Both the position numbers and the translations under genes were made by a program. The notes beneath the pieces were generated by a model. The model was not told where the DNA came from. It was given only the letters and a program-made list of their open reading frames with translations, and made no database searches. A stretch of 30,584 nt of DNA from Rhizosphaericola sp047606825 (GTDB lineage: Bacteria > Bacteroidota > Bacteroidia > Chitinophagales > Chitinophagaceae): positions 1-30,584 of the forward strand of contig JASGDY010000054.1 in the NCBI GenBank assembly GCA_047606825.1, given 5' to 3'. Of this stretch, positions 15,774-23,879 are shown one piece after another (within the stretch, counting starts at the first letter, position 1; every line of letters starts with the position of its first letter).

Positions 15774-16085
15774 TTAATAAATCAATTCTTCGTACGCGGA
15801 CTGTAATTCATTGTAGGCGTGCCTTTCGTTGCGTTGTTTGGCAATGGCCATTCCTTTTTCGTACCAATGGATGGCGGCATCCTTGTCGTTCATGGCTTCC
15901 AATAGTTTGGCGAGATGGTAATACGAACCGACATAGTCCGGGTCGTCGGTCAATAGCTGTTCAAACACTTCTTTTGCAATTGCGTTTTTGCCGATTTTGA
16001 TATATTCCAATGCGAGCGCATGACGGAGAAAACTGTCTTTCGGCGTAGTTTGCAGCATTTCTTTTATTTTAATGATTCTGTCCAT
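15774..16085 (-). CDS. Small tetratricopeptide-repeat (TPR) protein
   Basis: This 103-residue protein lacks a signal peptide. It contains about two to three TPR-like helical hairpins (DSFLRHALALEYIKIGKNAIAKEVFEQLL; DPDYVGSYYHLAKLLEAMNDKDAAIHWYEKGM). TPRs mediate protein-protein contacts, and no enzymatic role is implied. It follows polX on the same strand by 105 nt, separated by a T-rich leader, so the two are not necessarily an operon. The partner is unknown. Confidence 0.85.
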   Translation of the reverse strand: MDRIIKIKEMLQTTPKDSFLRHALALEYIKIGKNAIAKEVFEQLLTDDPDYVGSYYHLAKLLEAMNDKDAAIHWYEKGMAIAKQRNERHAYNELQSAYEELIY

Positions 16086-16164
16086 TTTTTTTTAAAGTAA
16101 AAAGGTAAAAGTAAAAAAGTGTTTCACGCAAAGACACAATAGAGCAAAGATTGGATTAAAATAT

Positions 16165-16195
16165 AATTATCAAATCTTCAAATTACCAAATCATC
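16165..16195. repeat. AT-rich repeat overlapping the polX stop codon
   Basis: AATTATCAAATCTTCAAATT and the following ACCAAATCATC closely resemble the right arm of the atpD-atpC inverted repeat (1263-1289), with one extra unit. The polX stop codon (16191-16193) lies inside it. No complementary arm is seen here. Confidence 0.6.
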
Positions 16196-17867
16196 TTTTT
16201 TGTTTCTGCTTTTGTACAAAAGCGTGCATATCTTCCAGCGTGTAGCTACTTAGGTTTTGTTGTGCGGTCAATCCGGCTTTCTGTCCGACCGATACACCGT
16301 ATCGGATGACGTTACAGCCTTCGGTGGAGTGTGCATCGGGATTGACGGATGTCAATACGCCCACATCCAGTGCCATACGCAACCAACGCCAGTCAATGTC
16401 CAATCGGCGTGGATGGGCATTTAATTCAATCACTACATCGTTTTCCAAACAGGCGGCGATGACGGCTTCGTGGTCTACGGGATAACCTGCGCGCGACAAC
16501 AGCAGCCTTCCTGTCATGTGTCCCAATATCGAAGTGTAAGGATTACGAACAGCCGCCAATACACGCGATGTCGCTTTCTCTGCATCCATTTTGAGTATGG
16601 AGTGCACCGAGGCGATGACAATGTCAAAAGACTGGAGTACCTCGTCGGGATAATCCAGATCGCCATTGTACAGGATGTCGCTCTCGATACTTTTGAAAAT
16701 ATGGAAAGGTGCGAGTTCCGCGTTGAGTTGGTCTATTTCGCGGTGTTGTTGCGCCACCCTGTCCTCGTCCAAACCATTGGCATAAAAAGCAGACCGGCTG
16801 TGGTCGCTGATGACGAGGTATTCCATGCCGATGGATTGGACGTACTGCGCCATTTCGCGCAATGTGCCAGCTCCGTCACTCCATGTGCTGTGGCTGTGGA
16901 TGATGCCGCGGATGTCACTGGCCTGGATGGTATTGGGCAGTTGGTTGTTTTTTGCTTTTTCGATGCTGTCAGCATAGTCGCGGAGATAGGCAGGAATCAG
17001 GCTGGTATTGGCTTTCGCAAAGATATCGACTTCCGTTTCCAACGGCAGGTCCAAAGAAGCGGCAAATTCTTTTTTCCATGCATCTTGAAATTCCGCACTA
17101 CCTGTGTGTAAGAATAGTTGCAGTGCCAGGGCTGATTTGGAATAGAGATGGAACGCGAGTTGTACATTTTCCGGTGTCGAACAATGGATGGAACTGTCGG
17201 CGTTTTCTATTACCGTCCAGTTGTTTTTCGCGGCAAACGTAACGATGTCGGCACTTTCCGCATCCGAAACCCATTCTATGCGGTCGATGATTTCCTGCTG
17301 CTCGCGAAATTTTCCGCAGAGGAAAAATGTCTTGTCAGGAAAATTGTTTTTGAGCTGCGTTTCAATTTGTTGGACGATAGGCTCGACCTGTGCATACAAA
17401 AACAGACCTTGGCTTTGTTGGTAAAACGCTATCGCCTGACGGATATTTTCCTGTGTTTTTTCGCCAAAACCTTTATAGTGCAGCAACCTGTTTTCATCGA
17501 TGGCGTATAATAGTTCGCCCAATGTTTCGATACCGAGTTCCTTCCAGATGGTCCGGACTTTCATCGCGCCGAGACCTTTAATCTGCAACATTTCGACGAC
17601 ACCGGCAGGGGTTTCTGCAAGGTATCCGTCCAGCAGTGGCAAGTGTCCGGTCGCAATCTGGTCCAGTATCTTTTGGGCGATGGCATCGCCAACGCCTTTG
17701 ATGGCGGCTATTTCATTGACGGACATGGTCGCCAGTTGCTTGGGATATTTGTCAATCGTGCGGACGACATTGGCGTAGGACTTGGTCTTGAACGGATTCT
17801 CGCCATGTATCTCCATGAGCTTGGACAATAGCGAAAAGTTGAGTGCAATGGTTTCGTTGCTGATCAC
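16191..17867 (-). CDS. polX: PolX-type protein: HhH / degenerate polymerase X domain / PHP phosphoesterase domain
   Basis: The protein has 558 residues in bacterial PolX architecture. The order is an N-terminal helix-hairpin-helix region (1-150, with IKGVGDAIAQKIL and IKGLGAMKVRTIW), a polymerase-like middle, and a C-terminal PHP domain (about 320-558). The PHP metal site is complete: H324/H326, D331, D355-H356, E395, H422, H450, H485 and D511/H513. The polymerase motif normally read as GSxRRxxExxxDxD is GKFREQQEIIDRIEWV here (185-200), so the catalytic aspartates are not recognisable. The likely activity is the PHP 3'-5' exonuclease or AP-endonuclease function rather than synthesis. The start is GTG 17867, which aligns with the family N-terminus. 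Confidence 0.88.
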   Translation of the reverse strand: MISNETIALNFSLLSKLMEIHGENPFKTKSYANVVRTIDKYPKQLATMSVNEIAAIKGVGDAIAQKILDQIATGHLPLLDGYLAETPAGVVEMLQIKGLGAMKVRTIWKELGIETLGELLYAIDENRLLHYKGFGEKTQENIRQAIAFYQQSQGLFLYAQVEPIVQQIETQLKNNFPDKTFFLCGKFREQQEIIDRIEWVSDAESADIVTFAAKNNWTVIENADSSIHCSTPENVQLAFHLYSKSALALQLFLHTGSAEFQDAWKKEFAASLDLPLETEVDIFAKANTSLIPAYLRDYADSIEKAKNNQLPNTIQASDIRGIIHSHSTWSDGAGTLREMAQYVQSIGMEYLVISDHSRSAFYANGLDEDRVAQQHREIDQLNAELAPFHIFKSIESDILYNGDLDYPDEVLQSFDIVIASVHSILKMDAEKATSRVLAAVRNPYTSILGHMTGRLLLSRAGYPVDHEAVIAACLENDVVIELNAHPRRLDIDWRWLRMALDVGVLTSVNPDAHSTEGCNVIRYGVSVGQKAGLTAQQNLSSYTLEDMHAFVQKQKQKR

Positions 17868-18089
17868 TTTCTGTACTTTTTATGAATGGTCGAAATTAAG
17901 GAATAAGCATAAAGGCTAAAGTAAAAAAAGCAGGTGCGCTGCATAAAATCCATTTCATCTTGAAAAACGTTTTACGTTTACTTTTCTCTTGCACATTTAA
18001 TGTCTTTTATCCGGCAAAAGTAACTCCCATGACCTCACCTTAGGCGCGACAAGCATCCTTTGCGTAGTACACGCATGAGAAATTTCATG

Positions 18090-18097
18090 TACGTTTG
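18090..18097 (+). promoter_or_regulatory. Bacteroidota -7 promoter box (TACGTTTG) for the esterase gene
   Basis: This exact TAnnTTTG match lies 28 nt before ATG 18126. It overlaps the upstream candidate starts (TTG 18060, ATG 18075, ATG 18087) and so favours 18126 as the real start. Confidence 0.55.
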
Positions 18098-18125
18098 CAG
18101 CATCATACAATCTGGGACAACATCG

Positions 18126-18938
18126 ATGAGGCTCTACAAGAAAGACTGGGAAAAAGAAAAAATACAACTGGCATCCTCGCACATGGACAGATCGGTCGAA
18201 GTTGATTTCTACTTCCCGAGAAAAATCCCTTTTGGACAGCAAGTGGAGATGCTACTGTTCAACGATGGGCAGATCCTGGAGGAAATGGATTTCCTGTCGA
18301 TACTTTCTGCATTTTACAAAAAAAAGCGCGCCACGCTCCTAGTCGTCATCGGCATACATGCGGGCAAAAAACGCCTTCTGGAATATGGCACATCCCGTAT
18401 TCCCAACTATAAAAACGAGGGCAACCTCGCGGACAGCCATACGCGGTTTATATTGCGCGAACTGATTCCATACGCATTCAAGCACTATCCGTTCATCGAC
18501 AACGTACAGGCGCATATTGCAGGGTTTTCGCTGGGAGGACTGTCTGCGTTTGACATCGCATGGGAACAGGGGAAGTTTTTTGGCAAAGTGGGCATTTTTT
18601 CCGGTTCTTTCTGGTGGCGTTCCCGCGACTTGTCGGACAAGAAATACAACGATGCAACCGACAGGATCATGCTGCACAAAATCAACACCTCGACCGCGCC
18701 GCTCTTCCCGCACCGTTTCTTTTTTGAATGCGGCACGCAGGACGAGACCAACGACCGTAACAACAACGGCACCATCGACTCTATCGACGACACGCAGGAT
18801 ATCATCAAAGCCTTGTCTGCGAAAGGTTACAGCACCGAACGCGATATCTGCTACTATGAAATAAAAGACGGGAAACACGATGTACCGACCTGGAAAGAAG
18901 CGATGCCCGTGTTTTTGGAATGGGGTTGGGGAGGTTGA
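18126..18938 (+). CDS. Alpha/beta-hydrolase, putative esterase (esterase D / PF00756 type)
   Basis: This is a 270-residue cytosolic serine esterase of the putative-esterase family. The nucleophile elbow GFSLGG gives S135. A likely acid is D206 (ECGTQDETND) and the histidine is H251 (DGKHDVPTW). Between them, D210 to D218 reads DRNNNGTID, close to the DxNxNGxxD calcium-binding loop. There is no signal peptide. The frame is open to a TTG at 18060, but ATG 18126 is chosen because a promoter box precedes it. The substrate is unknown. It stands alone, convergent with otsAB. Confidence 0.85.
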   Translation: MRLYKKDWEKEKIQLASSHMDRSVEVDFYFPRKIPFGQQVEMLLFNDGQILEEMDFLSILSAFYKKKRATLLVVIGIHAGKKRLLEYGTSRIPNYKNEGNLADSHTRFILRELIPYAFKHYPFIDNVQAHIAGFSLGGLSAFDIAWEQGKFFGKVGIFSGSFWWRSRDLSDKKYNDATDRIMLHKINTSTAPLFPHRFFFECGTQDETNDRNNNGTIDSIDDTQDIIKALSAKGYSTERDICYYEIKDGKHDVPTWKEAMPVFLEWGWGG

Positions 18939-19071
18939 TTCCGAAATTTGAGCATCCGGGCTTTCACGTTCGCAAAACTGCAACAATACATGATATTCCT
19001 ATTCCTTCCCTGCAAAGCATCCTCTCGCCATAGTCGAGACAAGCGTAGAATACTATATGGGGCAAGAAGGT

Positions 19072-21261
19072 CTATTGTGTCAATAGCTTCAACAGTTTTC
19101 TGACATCGAGGTACGATTCCACGTAATATTTGGCATGGGACATTTTCTGTCCCACTTTTATCGTATAGTCATTGGGCGACTGCAAGATGGCAAACATATC
19201 CTCGTCCGTCGTATCGTCACCAATTGCCATGACAAAAGCGCTATCCAGTGGTTGATGGTCTCCCAGCCAACGGCCAGTGGCTTTTCCCTTGCTGATTTCG
19301 GCGATTTTGATTTCGACGACCTTATCGCCGTACATGAACTGCAATCCTTTGTTGCGTATAATGAAACTCAGGTCATTCAGAATCTCGTTGGCGCGGAGCT
19401 TTCCTAGTTCCACATCCGCTTTGCGGTAGTGCCAGACAAGGGAATTGGTTTTTTCCTCGATGAAAGAGCCGGGAGTCCTGTCGGTAATGGTATCCAGTAC
19501 GGGCATGACGTCTTTTTTCCATTCATCCGTAATCCCGCTGACACTCTCCCATTCGTTCCCGCGGTATTTGGTCCAGACACCATGCTCGCCAATCAGGTCT
19601 ACGTGTAGCCCGCCAAACCATTTTTCCAGGTTTTCATGGTTGCGACCGCTGATGAGCACAATATGGTTTCTTTTGTCAGAGGACAGTTTTTCCAATATCG
19701 CATACAATTCCTTGTCCGGGAAGGTCTTTTCGATGGACGTATTGAAGCCAACAAGCGTACCGTCGTAGTCCAGGAACAAAACCCGCTGTTGCGCAGCCTT
19801 ATAGTCTTTGACCAGCAGTGGAAGGTATTTGTCCATATTGCGCGTGGTAAACGATTCCTGTAGCTGTTTCACCTCATGTAGTTTTGCCATGAAGATGCGC
19901 ACCCAGTGGCTGATGTCAAATTTCTGGACGATTTCGCGCATTTTGGCCATGCGCACTTGCTGCTCTGACAGTCGCATTTCAAAAGCCTGGATGATGGTTT
20001 CGGCAATCTGGCGGATGTCGTTGGGGTTAACGATCAACGCGTCGTATAGTTCCCGAGAGGCACCTGCCATTTCGCTCAATATCAACACACCGTCATTGGA
20101 GCTGCGGCTGGCAACGTATTCCTTGCTCACAAGGTTCATCCCATCACGCATCGGAGTCACCAGACAGACGGACGTAATCTGGTACAATGCCGAAAGGTAA
20201 TCCGGCGAAAAAGACTGGTAAAAATAATGTATCGGCGTCCATCCTATCGTCCTGAAACGCGCGTTGATATCGCCAACAATTTTGTCGATTTCATCTTTCA
20301 GTTCCTTATAGCGGTATATCGTGTCGCGCGACGGGACGACAATCATGAACAAGGAAAATTTCTCTTTGTATTCCAGATGTTCCTGAAACAACAGCTCAAT
20401 CGCCAGCAGACGCGGCAATATTCCTTTGCTGTAGTCCAGACGGTCAATGGACAAAATCAGTTTCTGCTGGCCAAACTGTCGGCGCAAAAGAGCAATATCG
20501 CTCTTCGTTTTCGCCTCGGAAGGTAGGACTGTATTGAATTTCTCAAAATCGATACCCATCGGAAAGGCATCCACCGCGCTCAAGTTTTTGTTGTAACGCA
20601 CGATATTGGAATCGACCGTCGCCTCCAGCAGCCGCATCGAGCAATCCAAAAAATGGTTCACGTCGTCAATCGTATGGAAACCCAGCAAATCAGCACCCAA
20701 CATACCGTTGAGCAACTCCTTGCGCCAAGGAATCAACCGGAAAATCTCAAACGACGGAAAAGGAATATGCTGGAAAAAACCGATGGACACTTTTTTGCCC
20801 ATTTCGCGCACCATCTGCGGCAGGAGCAACAGATGGTAGTCTTGTATCCACACTGTGTCGCCGTCTTCCAATATCGGGGCGACGGCGTCGGCAAATTTCC
20901 GGTTGACAAGCTGGTAGGATTCCCATTCCGCACTACGATAACGTGCAAAATTGGGCGCATAATGGAATATCGGCCACAACGTCGCATTGGAAAAGCCAAG
21001 GTAAAAACCGTCGATGTCTTTCTTGTTGAGGAACACGGGTTTGAGCTGTCTTTTGGCGAGTTCCTGTTCGACAAAATGGATGTCTTTTTCGCCTTTCACC
21101 GCCAATCCGGGCCAGCCCAGCCATATATTTTCAGGGTTTTTACTGAAAACCGAATCCAACCCTGTCGCCAGTCCCCCCTCACTCAACCGGAACGCATAGC
21201 CATCGTCGGAAGATTCTATTTTGACCGGAAGCCTGTTGGATACGATAATGTTTTTGCCCAT
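19072..21261 (-). CDS. otsAB: Bifunctional trehalose-6-phosphate synthase/phosphatase
   Basis: This fused enzyme makes trehalose from UDP-glucose and glucose-6-phosphate in two steps, protecting the cell against osmotic and drying stress. It has 729 residues. The OtsA glycosyltransferase-20 domain is about 1-470, with SNRLP, the GG-containing loop SEGGLATGL, D141 (WIQDYHLLLLP), R274/K279 (IDRLDYSKG) and D373/E381 (MRDGMNLVSKE). The OtsB HAD phosphatase domain is about 490-729, with nucleophile D498 and D500 (LDYDGTL), LISGR and AIGDDTTDEDMF. Both halves keep their key residues. It starts at ATG 21261. It is a single gene, with no promoter box of exact consensus in front. Confidence 0.96.
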   Translation of the reverse strand: MGKNIIVSNRLPVKIESSDDGYAFRLSEGGLATGLDSVFSKNPENIWLGWPGLAVKGEKDIHFVEQELAKRQLKPVFLNKKDIDGFYLGFSNATLWPIFHYAPNFARYRSAEWESYQLVNRKFADAVAPILEDGDTVWIQDYHLLLLPQMVREMGKKVSIGFFQHIPFPSFEIFRLIPWRKELLNGMLGADLLGFHTIDDVNHFLDCSMRLLEATVDSNIVRYNKNLSAVDAFPMGIDFEKFNTVLPSEAKTKSDIALLRRQFGQQKLILSIDRLDYSKGILPRLLAIELLFQEHLEYKEKFSLFMIVVPSRDTIYRYKELKDEIDKIVGDINARFRTIGWTPIHYFYQSFSPDYLSALYQITSVCLVTPMRDGMNLVSKEYVASRSSNDGVLILSEMAGASRELYDALIVNPNDIRQIAETIIQAFEMRLSEQQVRMAKMREIVQKFDISHWVRIFMAKLHEVKQLQESFTTRNMDKYLPLLVKDYKAAQQRVLFLDYDGTLVGFNTSIEKTFPDKELYAILEKLSSDKRNHIVLISGRNHENLEKWFGGLHVDLIGEHGVWTKYRGNEWESVSGITDEWKKDVMPVLDTITDRTPGSFIEEKTNSLVWHYRKADVELGKLRANEILNDLSFIIRNKGLQFMYGDKVVEIKIAEISKGKATGRWLGDHQPLDSAFVMAIGDDTTDEDMFAILQSPNDYTIKVGQKMSHAKYYVESYLDVRKLLKLLTQ

Positions 21262-21390
21262 CTTTTTTGTCTAAAAATTTAAACTTTATTGATCGCCGAT
21301 TACTTTACGCTTAACAAGCAAGCAAGAAAAAAGTTCGGAACACGCGACGCCAGGTATAAGGTTTGAGGCATAAGCCAGCGCATCACACCA

Positions 21391-21804
21391 TCAACTTTTC
21401 ACCAAACTGACGATTTCCCGGATCGTCGGATACGCCAACGGCAATTTTTCGTCGACAGCATCCAATGGCACCCAGACAGCCTGTTCGATATCTTCACTGG
21501 TCTGCGGCGTGGGTACTTGCTCATCGGTTATGGACATGGCAAACCAATGTGTTTCCTTAATGACGTCTTCCTGCGTGTATTTGTTGAAATATTCGTGGTA
21601 GGTCAGACCGACCAATTTGCCGAGTTGGACGTCGTGAAGTCCTGTTTCTTCTTCCACTTCGCGGACGGCACACTCCTCAATGGTTTCGCCCTCTTCCCAT
21701 TTACCTTTGGGCAGATCCCAAAATCCCAACCGGAATATCATCAACAGCTCGTTTTTAGGATTGAAAACAAGTCCGCCGCCAGCGATTATCTTGGGTTTTT
21801 CCAT
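21391..21804 (-). CDS. NUDIX hydrolase
   Basis: This 137-residue pyrophosphohydrolase acts on nucleoside diphosphates linked to another group. The Nudix box GX5EX7REUXEEXGU is perfect at residues 34-56 (GKWEEGETIEECAVREVEEE, then TGL). The substrate cannot be told from the box. FWDLPKGKWEEGE resembles general (di)NTP and ApnA-type hydrolases. It lies 129 nt upstream of otsAB on the same strand. Its start at 21804 is preceded by a TACGTTTG box. Confidence 0.92.
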   Translation of the reverse strand: MEKPKIIAGGGLVFNPKNELLMIFRLGFWDLPKGKWEEGETIEECAVREVEEETGLHDVQLGKLVGLTYHEYFNKYTQEDVIKETHWFAMSITDEQVPTPQTSEDIEQAVWVPLDAVDEKLPLAYPTIREIVSLVKS

Positions 21805-22108
21805 GATTTTTTTTGTTTCAAACGTACGTTAATTTTTTGCGGGAATCATTCTTTTATGCGTTTTTTTGACGGGAACGGCACGACGACACCGACATAATAC
21901 AATGTTGTGAATCGTCGTGCCGACATGTCGTTGTGGTTAAAACCGTATTTCCACGCATAGCCTCCCGAACGCGACCACGAAGTAGCCGCGACCGCGAAGC
22001 AGTGCCATAGGTAACGGACTTTGCGGACAATACCCCGCAACTCAAAACTTAACACGCATCACTTACAATTTTTTTGACCTAACTTCGTCACCCAAAACAA
22101 TAACATAC
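21805..22108. other. Gene-free 304-nt divergent region between the NUDIX gene and pyrE
   Basis: This region holds the NUDIX promoter box (21819-21826), an 11-bp inverted repeat (CGGCACGACGA at 21876-21886 with 21912-21922), the 10-bp palindrome CGACATGTCG (21921-21930) and a 17-nt imperfect tandem repeat (GCGACCACGAAGTAGCC from 21971). Before pyrE, TAACTTCG (22080-22087) is one base off the -7 consensus. The small minus-strand frames here look like chance. Confidence 0.6.
21819..21826 (-). promoter_or_regulatory. Bacteroidota -7 promoter box (TACGTTTG) for the NUDIX gene
   Basis: This exact TAnnTTTG match on the minus strand lies 14 nt before ATG 21804 and implies a very short leader. Confidence 0.6.
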
Positions 22109-22747
22109 ATGTCTCTTTCAGGTGAAAAAATCATAGCGGAAAAATTGTTGCAGGCTGGTGCGGTCAGGCTGCGTGTGGACCAGCCTTTTATATGGGCAAG
22201 TGGCTGGAAAAGCCCGATATATTGCGACAACCGCAAGGTGCTCTCCTACCCTTTTATCCGCGATTTTATCAAGAGCGAAATGTGTGACGTGATATTTGAA
22301 CTGTATCCCGATGCGGAAGTACTGGCGGGTGTCGCCACGGCGGGCATTCCGTGGGGCGCAATGGCGGCCGACCAACTGAAACTGCCCTATATCTACGTGC
22401 GTCCCAAACCCAAAGAACACGGACTTGGCAACCAGATTGAAGGAGTATTTCAAAAAGGACAGAAAGTCGTCGTCGTCGAAGACCTTATCTCCACGGGCAA
22501 AAGCAGTTTGGAAGTCGTGGAAGTGTTACGCAGAGAAGGTCTGGACGTGATTGGCATGGTCTCGATATTCAACTACGGTTTCCAGAAAGCCGTGGACGCT
22601 TTCGCAACCGCCAACGTCCCATACAAATCATTGACCAACTACACCGCCCTAATCGAACTCGCCAAAAGCAATGGTACTGTCCCCGAATCGGCGGAAGCAA
22701 CCTTGCATAGTTGGCGCGACAATCCAGCGGAATGGGGAGTTGCATAG
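22109..22747 (+). CDS. pyrE: Orotate phosphoribosyltransferase
   Basis: PyrE transfers the phosphoribosyl group of PRPP to orotate to give OMP, the fifth step of UMP synthesis. The protein has 212 residues. The N-terminal SGWKSPIYCDNR, the flexible loop RPKPKEHGLGNQIEG (98-112) and the PRPP-binding motif VVVVEDLISTGKSS (120-133) are all present. It starts at ATG 22109. It is a single pyrimidine gene here; the other pyr genes are elsewhere. The stop codon lies at the edge of a TTGCAAGTTGCAT repeat. Confidence 0.97.
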   Translation: MSLSGEKIIAEKLLQAGAVRLRVDQPFIWASGWKSPIYCDNRKVLSYPFIRDFIKSEMCDVIFELYPDAEVLAGVATAGIPWGAMAADQLKLPYIYVRPKPKEHGLGNQIEGVFQKGQKVVVVEDLISTGKSSLEVVEVLRREGLDVIGMVSIFNYGFQKAVDAFATANVPYKSLTNYTALIELAKSNGTVPESAEATLHSWRDNPAEWGVA

Positions 22748-22829
22748 TTGCAAGTTGCATGTTTCATGTAACCCGTCAACAAGTATGCTTCCCCGCACAG
22801 TCTCCCGCCGCGGCGGGGGCTTTGCGGTC
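22747..22829 (+). repeat. Intergenic repeats between pyrE and ftsY
   Basis: 22747-22771 is a diverged copy of the 13366-13391 repeat. 22788-22827 (CCCCGCACAGTC to CTTTGCGG) resembles the segment after porX at 11115-11162. Within it lies the 14-bp palindrome CCCGCCGCGGCGGG (22804-22817), which could act as a GC-rich hairpin after pyrE. Confidence 0.55.
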
Positions 22830-22863
22830 AATAGTCAGCAATGAATCTGAAGCTTTGTTTTTT

Positions 22864-22871
22864 TACTTTTG
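22864..22871 (+). promoter_or_regulatory. Bacteroidota -7 promoter box (TACTTTTG) for ftsY-nrdI
   Basis: This exact TAnnTTTG match is embedded in the T-rich leader motif (TTTTTTACTTTTGCCTTAGC), 42 nt before ATG 22914. Confidence 0.5.
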
Positions 22872-22913
22872 CCTTAGCACCGCTATTCACTTTTAACTAT
22901 TCACACAATTTAT

Positions 22914-23879
22914 ATGGGTTTCTTCAATACACTATTTGGAAAAAAAGAAAAAGAAAGCCTCGACCAGGGACTGGAAAAAACCAAGGAAGGTTTCTTTTCC
23001 AAAATAACGAAGGCGATTGCGGGCAAAAGCACCGTGGACGACGAAGTATTGGACAACCTCGAAGACGCGCTCATCATGGCGGATGTGGGTGTGGACACGA
23101 CGCTGGAAATCATCAAACGCATCGAAGCGCGCGTCGCCAAGGACAAATATGTCGGAACGTCGGAACTCAATACATTGCTGCAAAGCGAAATCGAGGGTTT
23201 GCTCGCGGATGCGGGTGACGAATCTTTTAAAAACTTCGCCACACCCGAAGGCAAAAAGCCTTACGTGATATTGGTCGTCGGCGTCAACGGTGTCGGCAAG
23301 ACCACGACCATCGGCAAGCTCGCCCACAACTACAAAAAAGCCGGCAAAAGCGTCATCCTCGGCGCGGCGGACACCTTCCGTGCGGCAGCGGTGGACCAGC
23401 TCGTCATCTGGAGCGAACGCGTGGGCGTGCCCATCGTGAAACAGGCAATGGGTTCCGACCCGGCGTCCGTCGCGTTTGACACGGTGCAGAGTGCCGTTGC
23501 CCAAAACGCCGATGTCGTGATTATCGACACGGCGGGTCGTCTGCACAACAAAATACACCTGATGGACGAACTGAGCAAAATCAAGCGCGTCATCCAAAAA
23601 GTCATCCCAGACGCACCACACGACGTGATGCTCGTACTCGACGGTTCGACCGGACAAAACGCACTTGAACAAGCCAAACAGTTTACCGCGGCGACCGATG
23701 TACGTTCGCTTGCCATTACCAAACTGGACGGCACGGCCAAAGGCGGCATGGTTTTGGCCATTGCCAGCCAGTTCAAGATTCCCGTGAAATATATCGGTGT
23801 CGGCGAAAAAATAGATGATTTGCTGGTATTTGACAAACATGAATTTGTGGACAGTTTGTTTAGTTTGAATGAAAAATGA
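22914..23879 (+). CDS. ftsY: Signal recognition particle receptor FtsY
   Basis: FtsY is the SRP receptor GTPase that docks ribosome-nascent chains at the membrane for SecYEG or YidC insertion. The protein has 321 residues. The N domain (about 1-110, with DALIMADVGVDTT) is followed by the G domain with G1 GVNGVGKTTTIGKLA (123-137), DTFRAAAVDQL (153-163), G3 DTAGRLHNK and TKLDGTAKGGM. The long acidic A domain of E. coli FtsY is absent. A short, lysine-rich, probably amphipathic N-terminal segment (MGFFNTLFGKKEKE) would bind the membrane. The stop overlaps the nrdI start by 4 bp (ATGA), indicating coupled translation. Confidence 0.98.
   Translation: MGFFNTLFGKKEKESLDQGLEKTKEGFFSKITKAIAGKSTVDDEVLDNLEDALIMADVGVDTTLEIIKRIEARVAKDKYVGTSELNTLLQSEIEGLLADAGDESFKNFATPEGKKPYVILVVGVNGVGKTTTIGKLAHNYKKAGKSVILGAADTFRAAAVDQLVIWSERVGVPIVKQAMGSDPASVAFDTVQSAVAQNADVVIIDTAGRLHNKIHLMDELSKIKRVIQKVIPDAPHDVMLVLDGSTGQNALEQAKQFTAATDVRSLAITKLDGTAKGGMVLAIASQFKIPVKYIGVGEKIDDLLVFDKHEFVDSLFSLNEK

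Noticed and set aside
15692..16000. A 102-residue plus-strand frame near the TPR gene
   Set aside because: Two thirds of it is antisense to the TPR gene, and the translation has no family resemblance.
18060..18125. Upstream starts (TTG 18060, ATG 18075, ATG 18087) for the esterase
   Set aside because: They lie on or before the TACGTTTG box at 18090-18097; ATG 18126 follows it at a normal distance.
20653..21282. A 209-residue plus-strand frame over the start of otsAB
   Set aside because: It is antisense to the conserved OtsA N-terminal region, with no recognisable domain.
22932..23840. A 302-residue minus-strand frame inside ftsY
   Set aside because: It is antisense to a complete ftsY with all GTPase motifs, and its translation is biased and unrecognisable.
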